Below, piece after piece: positions 10,565-22,085 of a stretch of 64,000 nt of DNA. The position numbers and the translations under genes are program-made. Each line of letters opens with the position of its first letter. The first letter of the stretch is position 1. Below the pieces are notes generated by a model. It had not been told where the DNA came from. It searched no databases and saw nothing but the letters and a program-made list of their open reading frames with translations. The DNA is taken from positions 620,456-684,455 of the forward strand of contig CM030944.1 of the NCBI GenBank assembly GCA_018136815.1, read 5' to 3'. The DNA comes from Isochrysis galbana. Its lineage: Eukaryota; Haptophyta; Isochrysidales; Isochrysidaceae.

Positions 10565-13500
10565 TCAACGAGAATGGAGCCTGGATCGAGTGCGCGACGA
10601 CGGCGCATCAAGAACGGGAGGAAGAGGAGTATCCCTGGCCGACGAAGAAGTTGCTTCCGGGGACTCAACATCTTCTGGACAAGTCTCTTCGACGGAGCGA
10701 TCATAATCATCAAGCAAATCAGAACAACGACGGAGCAACTCGGAACGAGGCTCCCAGGTGGCTTCTCGAAGAGAATAGCCACGCCACTTCACGAGGTACT
10801 CGGTAGAATCGCCATGGCTACGACGATCGAGCAACTTCTCAACGATGTACTCGTCGTCAGCCAGCGGCTCTTCATCAACGAAAGTATGATACGGCCGGAG
10901 GTTCGAGATGTGCACCTCCTCCTTGACTAACCGGTTCTCCAGATCACGGAGTCGGTACCTAGTGTCGGACAGAGCCTCTACGACGCGGTAGGGACCCGAG
11001 TAGATGAATTGCAACTTGTTGGCGTGGCCTGGTAATCGCATGCAGACGCGATCCCCAGGTTCGAAACGCGCTGGTCTTTGAGACTTGATGGTAGCGTCAC
11101 GGACTGACTCAGCCTGAGCGGCTAGGGTAGCCTCGAGAGCGCTGGACCATGAGAGGCGGAGGCTCGCATTGAGCCTGGATGCGTACGAGCGAACGTCGGC
11201 GGACGCCGCCTCGAGAGCAGTTGGCGAAACGGTCTTCGGATCAGAGAGTTGAGCGGGCAGACGCAGCTCACGCCCAAAGATCAAAGACGCTGGAGACCGG
11301 GAGGTAACACGACCGGAAGAAGCCCTCAACGAGAGGAGTAGGAACGGCAAATGGTCGACCCAATGGCTGCCACCCTCGTTCGAGGCGCGCATTAAACGGA
11401 TGAGCGTTTGCTGAGCGCGTTCGACGAAGCCTACACCTTCATGTCGGTACGGCTCTGTACTCGACAAATCAGTCCCGGTGAGCTCCAGAATACGCGAAAC
11501 AAGAACCGAACAAAGATTCGAACCGGCGTCGGTTCGAAGCTGCCTAGGGACTCCATAACGCGTCACAATCAAGCGGATGAACATGTCCAAGGCCACTTCC
11601 GACGAGGGATCCCCATTCGACGGCTCAGCCTCAATCCATCGAGTGAGCGAGTCGATGAAGACGACCAGCTTGTCGTAACCCGAGACTCCAGGCACGAAGT
11701 TGTGAGTGGGAGCCAGCGAGAGCACGTCGCAGTAGACCACATCAAAGGGGTAGGTACCCACGGAGAGACCGGAGGGCGACGCTAGAGCCCTCGGTAGCGG
11801 CTTGGCGAGGGTACACTCGTGGCATTCCCGGACGTAGGATGCAACGTCGGAAGACATGCCCGGCCAGTATACCCGAGTACGAAGAAGACCAGACATACGA
11901 GAAACTCCGAGGTGACCGGAGCGATCGTGGTAGGCAAAAAGGTAGCGAGACCGCAACGAGGGCGGAATGTAGAGCACTAGCGAGTTCGGGTCGGTGGAGT
12001 CAGGAACGGTGCGATAGTAGACGAGCCCATCGTGAACGACGAAACGGCGAAACATCTTGGATTGCTGAGCGGGAACAGGAGCGACAGAACTGGAACACGA
12101 ATCATCTTCGGCAATGGGGCCTGAGGCGGCGGCCTGCCGAGGCGACCCTTGGCCTGATGGCTCGTGATTGACCGTCTCTCTTGAGCCTAGGAGTGGCTCT
12201 ACGAACGGATCTTCCGCCAGGGCCGCTCTCATCTCTTCGGAAGTCGGCGTACCCGGAGCCAAATAACTGGACTGGATGGCGGGCCCGGAATCGGAGGCTC
12301 GACGACGAGATCGATCCAAAGCTTGAAGCCCTCGCGCCGTAGCTACGGAGCGCGTGATGGCAGCCACCGGATGGGACCGTTCCTGCTCGGCTAGAGACTC
12401 TAAGCCAGGCTCACGTACCGCTAGCGGCGCTGGGCCGGCGAGTGGTTCGTCTTCGTGTTCCGGCTCCAGTGATGCTAGCCGGGAGAGCCCGTCAGCATCT
12501 TGATGAACAGCTCCTGGTTTATGTTCGACGTCGAACCGGTACTCAGCCAACTTGAGAGCCCACCGAGTCAGCCGAGAGGCTGGCCCACCGGCTACTTGAT
12601 CCTTCATGGTATGCAGCCATCGCAGCGCGGAGTGGTCGACGACTAACTTGAACCGACGCCCCCAAAGGTAGGGTCGCCAATTTCGGATTGATTCCAGGGC
12701 AGCCAAGAGCTCAATCTCAGTCACCGTCCAGTGGCGTTCGGCCGAGGTGAGACTGCGAGCGTAGTACCCAACGACTCGTTCACGGTTATCGTCTCCTAGC
12801 TGCGAGAGGATGCCGGCGATACCCAACTTGCTAGCCCCATCGGTCTTGACGATGAAGGGACGATCATCCCTGGGTGGAGTCAAGACGGGCTCCGAGGTGA
12901 TCGCTGCCTTGAGCTCTTGGATAGCTCGGCGACACTCCTCGGACTGGGACTCCTTTGCCACGTCGCAGCCCTTCCGCGTGAGGGCAGTGAGAGGAGCAGC
13001 CTTAGCGGCGAATTGGCGAATGAATCGACGATAGTAGGAGCAAAGGCCGAGGAAAGATCGAACCGCTTCCAAGGAGTTGATGGATGACGGGTCGATGTCG
13101 GCGACAGCTGCGACCTTCTTCGGGTCCATCTTGAGACCTTCCCTCGAGACAACGTGACCGAGGTACTCCGTAGAGGTGGCAAAGAAGACACACTTGGACA
13201 TCTTGCAGGTCAGGCCGGCCCACTCTAGCCGCTCGAGAACTAGGTCTAGCCGGTGAAGCATTTGCTCGAACGAAGCTTGTGCCCTGGCCTCTTCGGAAGG
13301 ACCCACGCCCGTTGACCAGATGCCCACATCATCGAGGTAAGGCATGCAGATCTCCCACGCTAGCGCACCGAGAACGATGTCCATCAAGCGGCACATGTAG
13401 GAGGGACCTGATTGGATGCCGAACGGTAGAAAGTTGAACTCGTATTTGCCGCGGTGGGTAGTGAAAGCGGTGATATGTTTGTGCGACTCTTTGATCGGGA

Positions 13501-16500
13501 TGCCCCAAAAGCCAGAGGCTAAATCGAGAGTACATAAAAAGAGAGAACTGAGCGGCCCTTGGCCGGACGCTAGCCTATCAATAGCCTCTACAATGAGGGG
13601 TAGAGGGCTATCCTCGACGCGTAGCTTGGCGTTCGTGTCGCGGTAGTCCACGCAGAATCGAACGGAGCCATCTTTCTTGCTGACCAGGACTACTCGGGAA
13701 GCCCAAGCCGAATTTGACTTGCGAATAATGCCGGCGGCTTCCATCTTGGCTACCTCCTCTTCTATGATGAGCTCGCCTGCGCGGCCCACTCTAGACGGAG
13801 CATGCCGGTGAGGAACAGCACCGGGGTTGAGTGGCAACTCCACCTCGAGAACATGCGTATGGTTTGGAGCCCCCGGGTGCAACGCGAAAGCTTTGATGCG
13901 CCGGGCCAAGAGTTGGCGTACTTCTTCTCGTTGATCGTCGGAAAGAAGCCGGTCTGGATCGATGGTGGCTGAGTCGAGTAGGGCTCGTTGCTCCTCGCTC
14001 AGCGCGGTGACAGGGTCACCATCCCCCTCGCTTCCAGTCGGAGTCCAGCCCCGGTGCAACTTGAAACGCACCTGGAGCGAAGCTATCGGATGCAGAGACG
14101 GCAGGGTCAGCGCATTGACCCCGGTGTGGACGATCGTCACCGCGATGCGGTGATCGTCCGTGGGCGTGACCACCGTGGGCATTACGAGAGGAGACGAATC
14201 GAGAGCCTCGCGATTTGGTAGGCGGTCGACCAGCATCGCGCAGTCCGAATGATCTCGGAGAGCTAGCGGAACCCTGACCCAGATGGTTGCGCGGTGGAAG
14301 GCAGGAATCGTCACCGCTTGCTCCGTGTAGAGAAGGTATTCGGACGAGGTAGACGCCGGAGCTTTGGCCGCAAACTCGTCGGCAGACTCAAAGAGAGGTG
14401 TATAGAGTGGCTGCCTAGCATCAGCAGCAGCCTCACCCTCCGATCCGGCCGGGATCTCTCGTGTTCCCGTCGACCTCTCCAGAAAGTCGACAGTCAGCGG
14501 CTGACCGGGTGACATCGAGATAGCTCCGACGAAGCCGGAGTCCGCGACTGGGGGCGGCGCCGTGGAAACTCTGACTACACATTCGGAAAGGACTCTTGAA
14601 GAGTCTTCTGAATCGCCAGAGGCCGGACGGAGGCGGAGGCTTCCTTCCGAGCTCGCGGCGTCGAGAGAAATGGTAGCGGAGTGGGCGGCCAAAAAATCGT
14701 TCCCGAGCAGAAGCATCGCGTTTCCTTCGATGACCGCGAACGAATGACGGAAGAGGCGACCGGACAAGGAGAAGACGAGGCTAGCCCGGCCCCTAGTGAT
14801 GAGAGGAAGGCCGTCCGGCCCATGTAGGTTGGGGACGGTAGCGTCCGATACGCGTTCGACGCAAGCGTCTTCAGGTAGTCGATCGAGAAGAGCAGTGGTG
14901 ATTACTGACGGGCCCGCTCCAGTGTCAGCCAGGGTGCTGTTCACCGTGAGGGCAACGTCCGGGAGAACGAACCCTTGAGCTGCGCGGTCGCCATCGGCAC
15001 GGCAGACCACGAGATCGCGGACATAGAGGCAGTGACGAGGGTAGAGTGGCGGCGGAGTGTCCGCGATAGATTCTACTGGAAGCGAGGTTCCGGCTCCGGG
15101 TGACGGGGTGGTTGGATTGGAGGCTGGCCTGGACGGAGAAGATTCATCGACGTGGGGCACTCGCTCGATAGCGGCGGCTACCGTCTGCGGCACGAATGGT
15201 ATCGAGGAGCGTGGGGATGCCTTTGCTGAACTAGAGGGGTTAGGCACGCCATCATAGCCTAGCCCTCGACGGTCCGTCGGATGCCGAGGTTGATCCATTT
15301 GGCGTGACCATTCCTTCTCCAGGGACTTCTGCAAGTCTGTCTTCGGAAGCTTCGACAACTCGGAAAATCCGGCCGCACTGAGGCCCCTAGCGGTAGCCCC
15401 ATCGCAATACAGTGCCCGTGGAGTATCCTCTCCTTCGGCGGCGTCGGAGGGCTTGGTCTCGAGGGTCTGCATGCTCCGGTGTTCTGGCATCTCGGGCGTG
15501 TCATCTTCTCCCGAGTCGGGCCCGACATCCCAGGTTTCGAGTGGCCTTTCGGCTACGAACGAATTGGTCAGTTCGGCCACTCCCTCGTCGCCAGCCGTGA
15601 AGGAGGCGCTCGGAGATAGTGCATTGATGCCTTGAGAGCCCAGTCGAGACAAGATGGGAGGTTCCGACGGCTCCGCAGCTGCCGCTTGCTCAGCGATTTC
15701 TTGGGCGATGGAAGGCGTGACATCCTGCCACCGATGGACCCCCGAAATTACATCACGGTCGAAGACCTGCCACTTGCTGCGGCGCTTCTTCACCGTGTTT
15801 GGAGGGCCTGGCGTTGTAGAGCGGTCCTCTATGGGCCACTCCCACGGCAGGAAGCGGTCTCCTTCCGCCTCGGCCTCGTCTTGCGATACGTTTGTTTCCG
15901 AGTCCTCCTGATGAAGCAGGCGAGAAGCATCGGCAACGGGGCCTGCGTCCGGGATCACGACAACCGAATCAGACACTGGCGAACCGCTGGGAGGCGTGAG
16001 GTGAGAGCTAGAAGCTGCTTCGCCTCTCCCCTCCATGAAACGAGCCAGAGCCGTCCTCGGCTCAGCCAGTTCGAAACCGGTCGAGCAAAGCGAGGGGCGT
16101 TCTCTCAAGCTGGCAGCTGCTTGGGAAATTGCCCAGTCCACCGTGAAGTTGAGCGAACGCGACGCCTTGGCTTTGCGCGCATAACGGCGCAAGACCGGCA
16201 TCCACTGGGCCGCCATTGCACCGGCAATGCCCACGTAGGTGCGGCTGCGAAGGGCGCCACGGTGGGGCGACGGCGATAGATCCGCCATCGCGGATAGACG
16301 TCCCTCGACAATCTTCGAAGGCTGCAGGGGCGGGAGTGAAGCCGTCAGGTACAGGCCAGTTGCTTTTTGATGGCCCGTGCCGTGCTGCCACGGCTGCACA
16401 AACTGCCGCGGTCGCAACCCCCCGACTAAGGCGGAGGCTTCCGCGTGCATTCGAGGATTTTCGACGGCAACGAAAGGCGCGTTGGCGCTTGCCATGGCGA

Positions 16501-17044
16501 GGAAGACTCTAGCGGCGGATTCGAGAGCCTGGCGTCGTCCCGGCTCCCGATCGAGCCACTGGCAACTCACCGCCGACAAATACGTGCACGGCGGATGCGC
16601 GACCACGAGGTCCCAACCGAGGTTTTGAATGTGAAGAGCATCTCCGCAGAAGTGGGGAATGTAGTCGATCTCCGACGGTCGTAGATCGCACGTCGCGACG
16701 TGCGCTCCGGCGAGTAGGAACATCGAAGACACGACCCCGCTAGCTTCACCGACGACTAGAACGCGGGGTGGAGGAATCCCCTCGGCCGCGTCGAACGTCA
16801 CGGCGTCGTGGATCGCCGCTAACTCAGCGCAAAGCTCGTCAAAATGCGTCGGCAGTACGGCAGAGGGTGATGAATGAGTGCTCGCGTGCGGCCGCCGCAA
16901 GGCTAGAGCAGCTTCGGCGAGATGGCGGGGCAAGATGACGGAGGAACCGCTAGCCCGGGCACGGGAGGCGGCTAACATTTGGAGCTCGCGCGTAGGGGCG
17001 CGGGCAGCTTCAGTAGACTTGGCGGCCGAGGAACAACCAACCAC
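10565..17044 (-). CDS. pol: pol polyprotein: methyltransferase-protease-RT-RNase H-integrase-chromodomain
   Basis: An uninterrupted frame of 2159 codons; residue numbers count from the GTG at 17044, since no ATG marks the start. Residues 94-290 are a cytosine-C5-methyltransferase-like domain. The aspartic protease has DTGAGPSV at 707-714. Reverse transcriptase spans about 1090-1300, with YLDDVGIW at 1236-1243. RNase H starts near 1398 with TDGASKLG. The integrase zinc-binding module is at about 1705-1743, and its catalytic residues fit D1773, D1839 and E1875 (D-D-35-E). A chromodomain fills 2065-2116 (EYLVKWRGYS, TWEP), which in chromoviruses directs integration to marked chromatin. The domain order RT-RH-INT and the terminal chromodomain place it in Ty3/gypsy chromoviruses. 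Upstream it is probably in frame with the Ser-rich region once a homopolymer error is allowed for, and it would be made as a UAG readthrough product of gag. No domain lacks its key residues, so it could be functional. Confidence 0.95.
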   Translation of the reverse strand: MVGCSSAAKSTEAARAPTRELQMLAASRARASGSSVILPRHLAEAALALRRPHASTHSSPSAVLPTHFDELCAELAAIHDAVTFDAAEGIPPPRVLVVGEASGVVSSMFLLAGAHVATCDLRPSEIDYIPHFCGDALHIQNLGWDLVVAHPPCTYLSAVSCQWLDREPGRRQALESAARVFLAMASANAPFVAVENPRMHAEASALVGGLRPRQFVQPWQHGTGHQKATGLYLTASLPPLQPSKIVEGRLSAMADLSPSPHRGALRSRTYVGIAGAMAAQWMPVLRRYARKAKASRSLNFTVDWAISQAAASLRERPSLCSTGFELAEPRTALARFMEGRGEAASSSHLTPPSGSPVSDSVVVIPDAGPVADASRLLHQEDSETNVSQDEAEAEGDRFLPWEWPIEDRSTTPGPPNTVKKRRSKWQVFDRDVISGVHRWQDVTPSIAQEIAEQAAAAEPSEPPILSRLGSQGINALSPSASFTAGDEGVAELTNSFVAERPLETWDVGPDSGEDDTPEMPEHRSMQTLETKPSDAAEGEDTPRALYCDGATARGLSAAGFSELSKLPKTDLQKSLEKEWSRQMDQPRHPTDRRGLGYDGVPNPSSSAKASPRSSIPFVPQTVAAAIERVPHVDESSPSRPASNPTTPSPGAGTSLPVESIADTPPPLYPRHCLYVRDLVVCRADGDRAAQGFVLPDVALTVNSTLADTGAGPSVITTALLDRLPEDACVERVSDATVPNLHGPDGLPLITRGRASLVFSLSGRLFRHSFAVIEGNAMLLLGNDFLAAHSATISLDAASSEGSLRLRPASGDSEDSSRVLSECVVRVSTAPPPVADSGFVGAISMSPGQPLTVDFLERSTGTREIPAGSEGEAAADARQPLYTPLFESADEFAAKAPASTSSEYLLYTEQAVTIPAFHRATIWVRVPLALRDHSDCAMLVDRLPNREALDSSPLVMPTVVTPTDDHRIAVTIVHTGVNALTLPSLHPIASLQVRFKLHRGWTPTGSEGDGDPVTALSEEQRALLDSATIDPDRLLSDDQREEVRQLLARRIKAFALHPGAPNHTHVLEVELPLNPGAVPHRHAPSRVGRAGELIIEEEVAKMEAAGIIRKSNSAWASRVVLVSKKDGSVRFCVDYRDTNAKLRVEDSPLPLIVEAIDRLASGQGPLSSLFLCTLDLASGFWGIPIKESHKHITAFTTHRGKYEFNFLPFGIQSGPSYMCRLMDIVLGALAWEICMPYLDDVGIWSTGVGPSEEARAQASFEQMLHRLDLVLERLEWAGLTCKMSKCVFFATSTEYLGHVVSREGLKMDPKKVAAVADIDPSSINSLEAVRSFLGLCSYYRRFIRQFAAKAAPLTALTRKGCDVAKESQSEECRRAIQELKAAITSEPVLTPPRDDRPFIVKTDGASKLGIAGILSQLGDDNRERVVGYYARSLTSAERHWTVTEIELLAALESIRNWRPYLWGRRFKLVVDHSALRWLHTMKDQVAGGPASRLTRWALKLAEYRFDVEHKPGAVHQDADGLSRLASLEPEHEDEPLAGPAPLAVREPGLESLAEQERSHPVAAITRSVATARGLQALDRSRRRASDSGPAIQSSYLAPGTPTSEEMRAALAEDPFVEPLLGSRETVNHEPSGQGSPRQAAASGPIAEDDSCSSSVAPVPAQQSKMFRRFVVHDGLVYYRTVPDSTDPNSLVLYIPPSLRSRYLFAYHDRSGHLGVSRMSGLLRTRVYWPGMSSDVASYVRECHECTLAKPLPRALASPSGLSVGTYPFDVVYCDVLSLAPTHNFVPGVSGYDKLVVFIDSLTRWIEAEPSNGDPSSEVALDMFIRLIVTRYGVPRQLRTDAGSNLCSVLVSRILELTGTDLSSTEPYRHEGVGFVERAQQTLIRLMRASNEGGSHWVDHLPFLLLSLRASSGRVTSRSPASLIFGRELRLPAQLSDPKTVSPTALEAASADVRSYASRLNASLRLSWSSALEATLAAQAESVRDATIKSQRPARFEPGDRVCMRLPGHANKLQFIYSGPYRVVEALSDTRYRLRDLENRLVKEEVHISNLRPYHTFVDEEPLADDEYIVEKLLDRRSHGDSTEYLVKWRGYSLREATWEPRSELLRRCSDLLDDYDRSVEETCPEDVESPEATSSSARDTPLPPVLDAPSSRTRSRLHSR
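16175..16765 (-). other. Cytosine-C5-methyltransferase-like domain at the N-terminus of pol
   Basis: Residues 94-290 of the pol frame. The SAM-binding strand reads VLVVGEASG, followed by an acidic-end strand with CDLRPSE. The catalytic loop is AHPPCTYLS with the PPC cysteine at about residue 153. The ENP motif (AVENPRMH) is at 195-197. Later blocks QPWQHGTGHQKATGLYL and LPPLQPSKIVEGR are typical of the small phage and prophage methyltransferases of the Dcm superfamily, not of eukaryotic DNMT1, DNMT3 or DNMT5. It has no target-recognition domain of usual size. Known: C5-methyltransferases have been found inside LTR and DIRS-like elements of some algae and dinoflagellates. Inferred: the element may methylate its own cDNA or new insertions. 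The second copy carries the same domain at 29562-30152. Confidence 0.85.
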
Positions 17045-17076
17045 GGCGATCCGGTGGATGGCCTCGGCAGTAGAAT

Positions 17077-18208
17077 TCAGGGGAGGGGGTCGTCGCCCTG
17101 AAGTTTCGGTGGGCTAGACCTGAAGGGGGTTGGCTCCGGCGGGCGATCCCTGGAACAGGGATCCTCCGGAGAGCCGAGAGAAAGAGGAGACGCCGGCGTC
17201 CGTGTGGGGCGCGACGAGAGATCGTAATCGACGGCCCCTGCGTCTCCCGAGTCTGGGGTGGCCACGGCGTGAGCGCGGAAAGCCGCAGCTCCCTTGGAAC
17301 CTTCAACTTCATTGACTCCGGAAGCCGACCCTTCCGGGTCGGTAACCAGGTCAGAAACGAGAACGGGTGCAACTTCGAGACGAGAGAATGAACACGATGA
17401 CGGAGAAATATAACGAACCGCGGAGAGAGGTGAGGAGGAGGCACTAGTCTCCGCCTCTACAGCACGAGAACCTACAGTAGACAACGACAATTCGTCCGCA
17501 GAGCGGCTCCGGCTATGGCCCTTGGGAGAGAGGTCTCCAGTGGGGTCCCGCCGGGAAAGAGCAGAAACAGGTAGAGCAGCAACAACGTTTTCGGACGCGG
17601 CAGCGGCCACGTCGGACCTATCCATAGAACCTAGAGCAGAAGATGATACCGAGTCGACAGCCCCGAGGGCTTCACAACTGATTGTTTACGAAACGAAGAG
17701 ACCGAAGACGCGTCGAATCCACCTAGCCCACCCCCTTGGGCAGGGCCGTCGGGGGGTGAATCCAGGGATGAAGATGCGACGAAAGACCTAGGAGATTAGA
17801 AGAAACCGATGACAGCATAGTATCCGTAGAAATAGATTCCAAGAGGGGCAGCGAGCGAGAATCGGCCCCTAACATCCTAATAGCGTGCGGAGTAATAGAA
17901 GAACTTGTAGACGTACACGAATTTCGGAGAGTCGGGTCGCGACTATCTCCGGGCAAACCTGTTTCCAGGAGCCCGGGTCAAGTGTCGACTCCGGCTTCCG
18001 AGATAGCCGTCCGGCGGGGGCTTCAGCCGGCGAGGCGGCTCCCACCGTCGAAGACTGAATGGAGCTAGAGACAGGGGGAGAATCGCCGCGTTGACAGCTC
18101 TTCTCCCCAAGCGACGTAGGGATCGGATCGGGATGGTGGTGGTGGCGTTCGGCCCACCGCCCGAGATGTTCTCCGCCAGGGTTTGAGGACGGGGACCCCG
18201 CCGGACCC
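17077..18208 (-). pseudogene. Ser-rich region between gag and pol, first copy (broken by indels)
   Basis: Matches 30464-31600 of the second copy but with single-base losses, for example near 18160 and 18188 and around 17790, that split the frame. It encodes a low-complexity Ser/Pro/Thr-rich stretch with no recognised domain. The breaks are homopolymer deletions of the kind seen throughout the parts of this copy nearest the N gap. Confidence 0.7.
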
Positions 18209-20913
18209 CTACTGAGGCTTAACCCGGACCATCGAGCGAAGAAGCTTATGAATGTGCTCGTCCGATCCACACTCTCCGCAGCCAGCCTCACACAGAAAGC
18301 GGATATATGGCTGACAGATGACGGGGTTGTGAGCACCGTCTCCCGTGCCATATTTCCAGGCTTCGCTGGATGGAGTGCCAGGAGGAGCGTGAGGTCGGAA
18401 AGCGCAGAAGGCACAGCCGTTTTCGTTCGTCCATTCGGTGATTCCCCTATTGATATCGTCCGTCCGTGGAGTTTCCATTGAATTATCGGCCGGTCGGCAC
18501 TTTGCTAGCGCCGCCGAGACCCTTGGGTGCTTGGCATAGCCTGCTACGGCCCAGAAGCGGGCTCGGGCCCGATTCCAAAGCTCGGGCGTCCACCGGGATA
18601 CGCCCAAATCGGGCGGTAGCCCTTGGCCGTTCGCCGGCGGATCGCAGCGACGGCTGGGCGGCCGAGACGAGCCTCCCTTTCGACCCGGTGGATCGGTCAG
18701 TATAGCCGGCAACGGTGAGTTGGAGTGGTAACTTGCCGGCGGTGCAGCAGCCCGATAATCAGGCTTCGAAGCAGGCGAATGTCCCTGTCCGCGAAGAGCT
18801 TCCGCCACGGTAGCTTGGACGGCCGCCTGCACGGCGGCAACCATGTCCGTGGTCGAAGCGGTCTTCTGGGACGAGGAAGTCTCGTTCTTTGCCTCGCCTG
18901 AGGCCTTAGTGCGTACGCTAGCCACGGTTTGCTTCGTCAGGGCCGGGATTGATGACGCTTCACCCGGCCTGCTCGTAAGGGCTGAGGTACCGTTGGCAGA
19001 GGTTGACGCACGAGAGCGCCGACCGACCTAGCTCGTGGTTCTCTACGCGGAAACGAGTCTCCGCGAGCACCTCCGCAAATTTAATAGCATTATCGACGCC
19101 GCGCTGAGGATCAACCTTATCGTTTCGAATGATTTCTTCGAACCTCTGGTTGATCTCATGGGCCATGTTTGGGTGATCCCACACGTTGGTGGAGTCAACC
19201 GCGGAATCGCCAAGCTTGCGGATGTAGGCGCGAACCAAATTCTTGCTGAGCTCACATAGATCAGCGCCGGCCTCGCGCTCCCTCATGCGGTCCCACTCCA
19301 TCGACGCCGAGTCTTTCGCGAAACCATCGGCCCCGTTTGCGAAGGTCCCGTCGCATTTGCGAAGAAGGACGTCAGCAGCGAGGACAGGGTTGAGAGCGAG
19401 AGCGCGATCCTCCACTAGATCAAGGAGGAAGGCGAAGATGCGGGAATTGCCGCTGGAATTGGCGCCGGCTGCCGCGAGGAGGGAGGTAAATATTTCGCGA
19501 TGATCGCAGCCGAGCGCTAGTGCCCGCTCCAACGGCTTGATGAGCGTGAGTCGAAATTCGTTCCAGGCTGTGCCGCGGTTTGAACGTTATCGGAGGCGAG
19601 GGCCTTTGGGAAGCGGAGCTCCGAAAGCTCTTTGCCCATCCTGACCTGATGGTGAAGGGTTTGCTCGGCTGAAAGCGGCTACGCACCCATTTGAGCAAGT
19701 GGTCCTCCTCCATGAAAATTCGGCAATGCCAAACGTTGCCCGCCAGGGAGAGGTTGCTCTTCAAAATGGTGTGGATGAGCTCATGCTCGTCGGAGTCGCG
19801 GTAAAGGCGGCCAGATCGCGTGAGGCAGGGCGAGGAGATTTTTCCACTCGCTTACAACTGCCTCTCGCTCATCCATCCCCACCGCAAGGCAGGGGTCGCG
19901 AGGGTGGCGGAACGGCACCACCGGGGTCGGGCCCCGGTAAGGGCTCTGATCCTGGCGGCGGGATTCCGATTTGGAGGTCGGGTACGCCGACCGTGGAACC
20001 CTAGTAGCCGGAGAGGCGTGGCCCTTTTGGTCTAGGCAGGAGGCTCGTCCATGGATGGTTCCTTCTGAGCCGGCCTAGCAGAATCCGCAGCCGCCTCGGT
20101 CCGATCCATGGACGGACTTGAAGTGGGCTCTTGGCGGGCTTGGAGTAGCTGAGTCAGGGCTTTGAACCCTGCTTCAACTTGATCCCGGAGAAGCCCCTCC
20201 CTCGCCTCTGCCGCGGCAAGGGATGACTGTAGGCGCTCCACAGCCCCTTTTAGGGTGTTGGTCTCCGCCTTGAAGCCTTGCCATTTCCGCATCCTGACGC
20301 GCCGCGGCCGTCTCGATCGGGGTGATCTCTTGATCAAGGACCCTTTTGATGACGGCGGGGCATAGTCCCGGTAAGCGGGGCTTCGGAAGCTGATCCCCTC
20401 CCCTTCACCGACCTCAGACTCATCATCTCGAAGGTGAGGAGGGGGTCAAACTGAATCAGAGGGAGGGGACCCTCCTCCACCTCATTGGCCAACTCAGCGA
20501 CGCTGAAGTTGGCCTCATGCGGGAGAGGGTCATGCTCCACCATGGCCCGCTGTGATTGCACCCGGTGGGTGCCGAAGGAGCGGACAAATCCTCGCCATCC
20601 GCCACGAGCTGATCGGAGCCAGTCGTGGAGATAGCAGCCGGGGTGATGGGTGCCATTGGTGTAGCCTCAGAGCCGTGGGATCACTCGGACATCCCACGGA
20701 CAAAAGCTGCAGCGGGCAGAGAAGGTTCCCTGAGGGTTCCTCCTCTGCGGCCGAGGACGCAAGCTTCGATTTCGTGCTTGTCGAGTCGAGCGCTACCGGA
20801 GGGCTCTGAGCCACTCCGTCGCGAGCGGCACCGGCGGCTAGCGCGGCGCTTTGTCCCTCCTCCCCACCGGGAGTCGGGTGAATGAAATTCTGGACTGGGT
20901 CGGGCAACCCCAT
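18209..20913 (-). pseudogene. gag: gag, first copy (broken by indels)
   Basis: Same protein as the intact gag at 31601-34318, here split into several frames by one-base deletions and a few substitutions concentrated at 18940-20800. The terminal UAG and the bases around it are the same as in the other copy. Probably intact in the real genome. Confidence 0.75.
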
Positions 20914-22085
20914 TCGGGTGTATGGACAGGGAACGAACGGCGAACGAAGGACTGTGGGGCGCGAGGCGCTCCTAGCGGCCCTAGTGTGATGGGTTTAAGA
21001 GATTGTTAGACCTACAAAGAACTCTTCCCTCAGGGAGGGAGCCTAGGCTGCTTGAGTGCAGCGACGCAGCGAACAACGACGGACAAAGAGCCTGAGAACA
21101 ACAGGATACACCGACTCACGAACACACCGGAATCATTCACCCAACAAAGCAAATTATCAAGCAACCGCGACCCCAAATCACCGATAACTCAAACACGTCG
21201 CGAGAGACGGAGAGAGAGAGCGAAGAGAGAGACTCCGCAGCGACGGCCGGAGCGTGTCTCCGTTGTAACTTCCACGTAGCGGAGAGTCCGAAGGGGAGCG
21301 TCTGTCGCGCGACCACGGCGATCACTTTGGATACAGATCGCACGAGATGTCTTCACGACCGAATAAATCTTGCCGTTGAGCGTGAACCTTCTAGACGCTT
21401 CTAACGAACAACCCTGAGTAGTAACCAAGGGGAAGAAACACCAAAGGGCCAAGGCTTGCATGTAACTTGCATCAAGGGAAAGATTCCCTCACCTAGGAAG
21501 CGAACCTACACCGATCTCCAAGGGGAGATGGCAAATTAAACCTCAAATCTCGAGCGGCTAGAGCAACCGACTGCTCGCCAAAACCTTGACCGAGAAGAAA
21601 GAAGCAAGGACCTACAAGCCAAGGGTAGCGGACCTAGGGAATGTGAGAGGAAATTTCCGAACGCCAACGCCAAACGCCGAACGCGGGGATTCAACGAAAC
21701 CCTAACCAGGCCAAGCAGAACCTACGAAGAACAGGCCTGGACAACAACGAAAGTCAGCAGGTCCCAAGAAAGAACCGGAACCCAACAAGAAACAACAAGC
21801 CTTGCAAGAAGCTAAACAAGCCTTCACAAGGTAACCGAGAGCCTGAGACAAGCGCGCAGCGAGTGACAGGCGACCTGGCTCCTTTGGGTCAAGATTACCC
21901 GAAAGGAGGAAACCTGGAATCTAGACCTGACAAACAGGCTAGAAGGAACGAAACGAGAACTCGAATTCTAGATCGCTAGGGACGAACCCTACCAACCTAG
22001 TATGCCTGAGCTTCACCGTGTGCCGCACGGCGAAGGACCTGGAATCAAGAGCCTGGAAATCGCATCATCTAGGATGAATGCGACA
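20779..22085 (-). repeat. 5' LTR of the first assembled copy
   Basis: 1307 bp, eleven shorter than the LTR at 8860-10177 because of scattered single-base deletions. Boundaries are set by TGTCGAG and TGCGACA and by the CACCG duplication that follows. The ATG of gag and its first 45 codons lie inside it. Confidence 0.9.

Noticed and set aside
15632..16279. Plus-strand frame of about 215 codons antisense to pol
   Set aside because: It is the reverse complement of the methyltransferase region in a GC-rich gene, where antisense frames stay open by codon bias. No domain is present.
17060..17100. Programmed -1 frameshift before pol
   Set aside because: No standard slippery heptamer is present, and the two copies differ by offsetting homopolymer losses exactly here, so a sequencing error is more likely.
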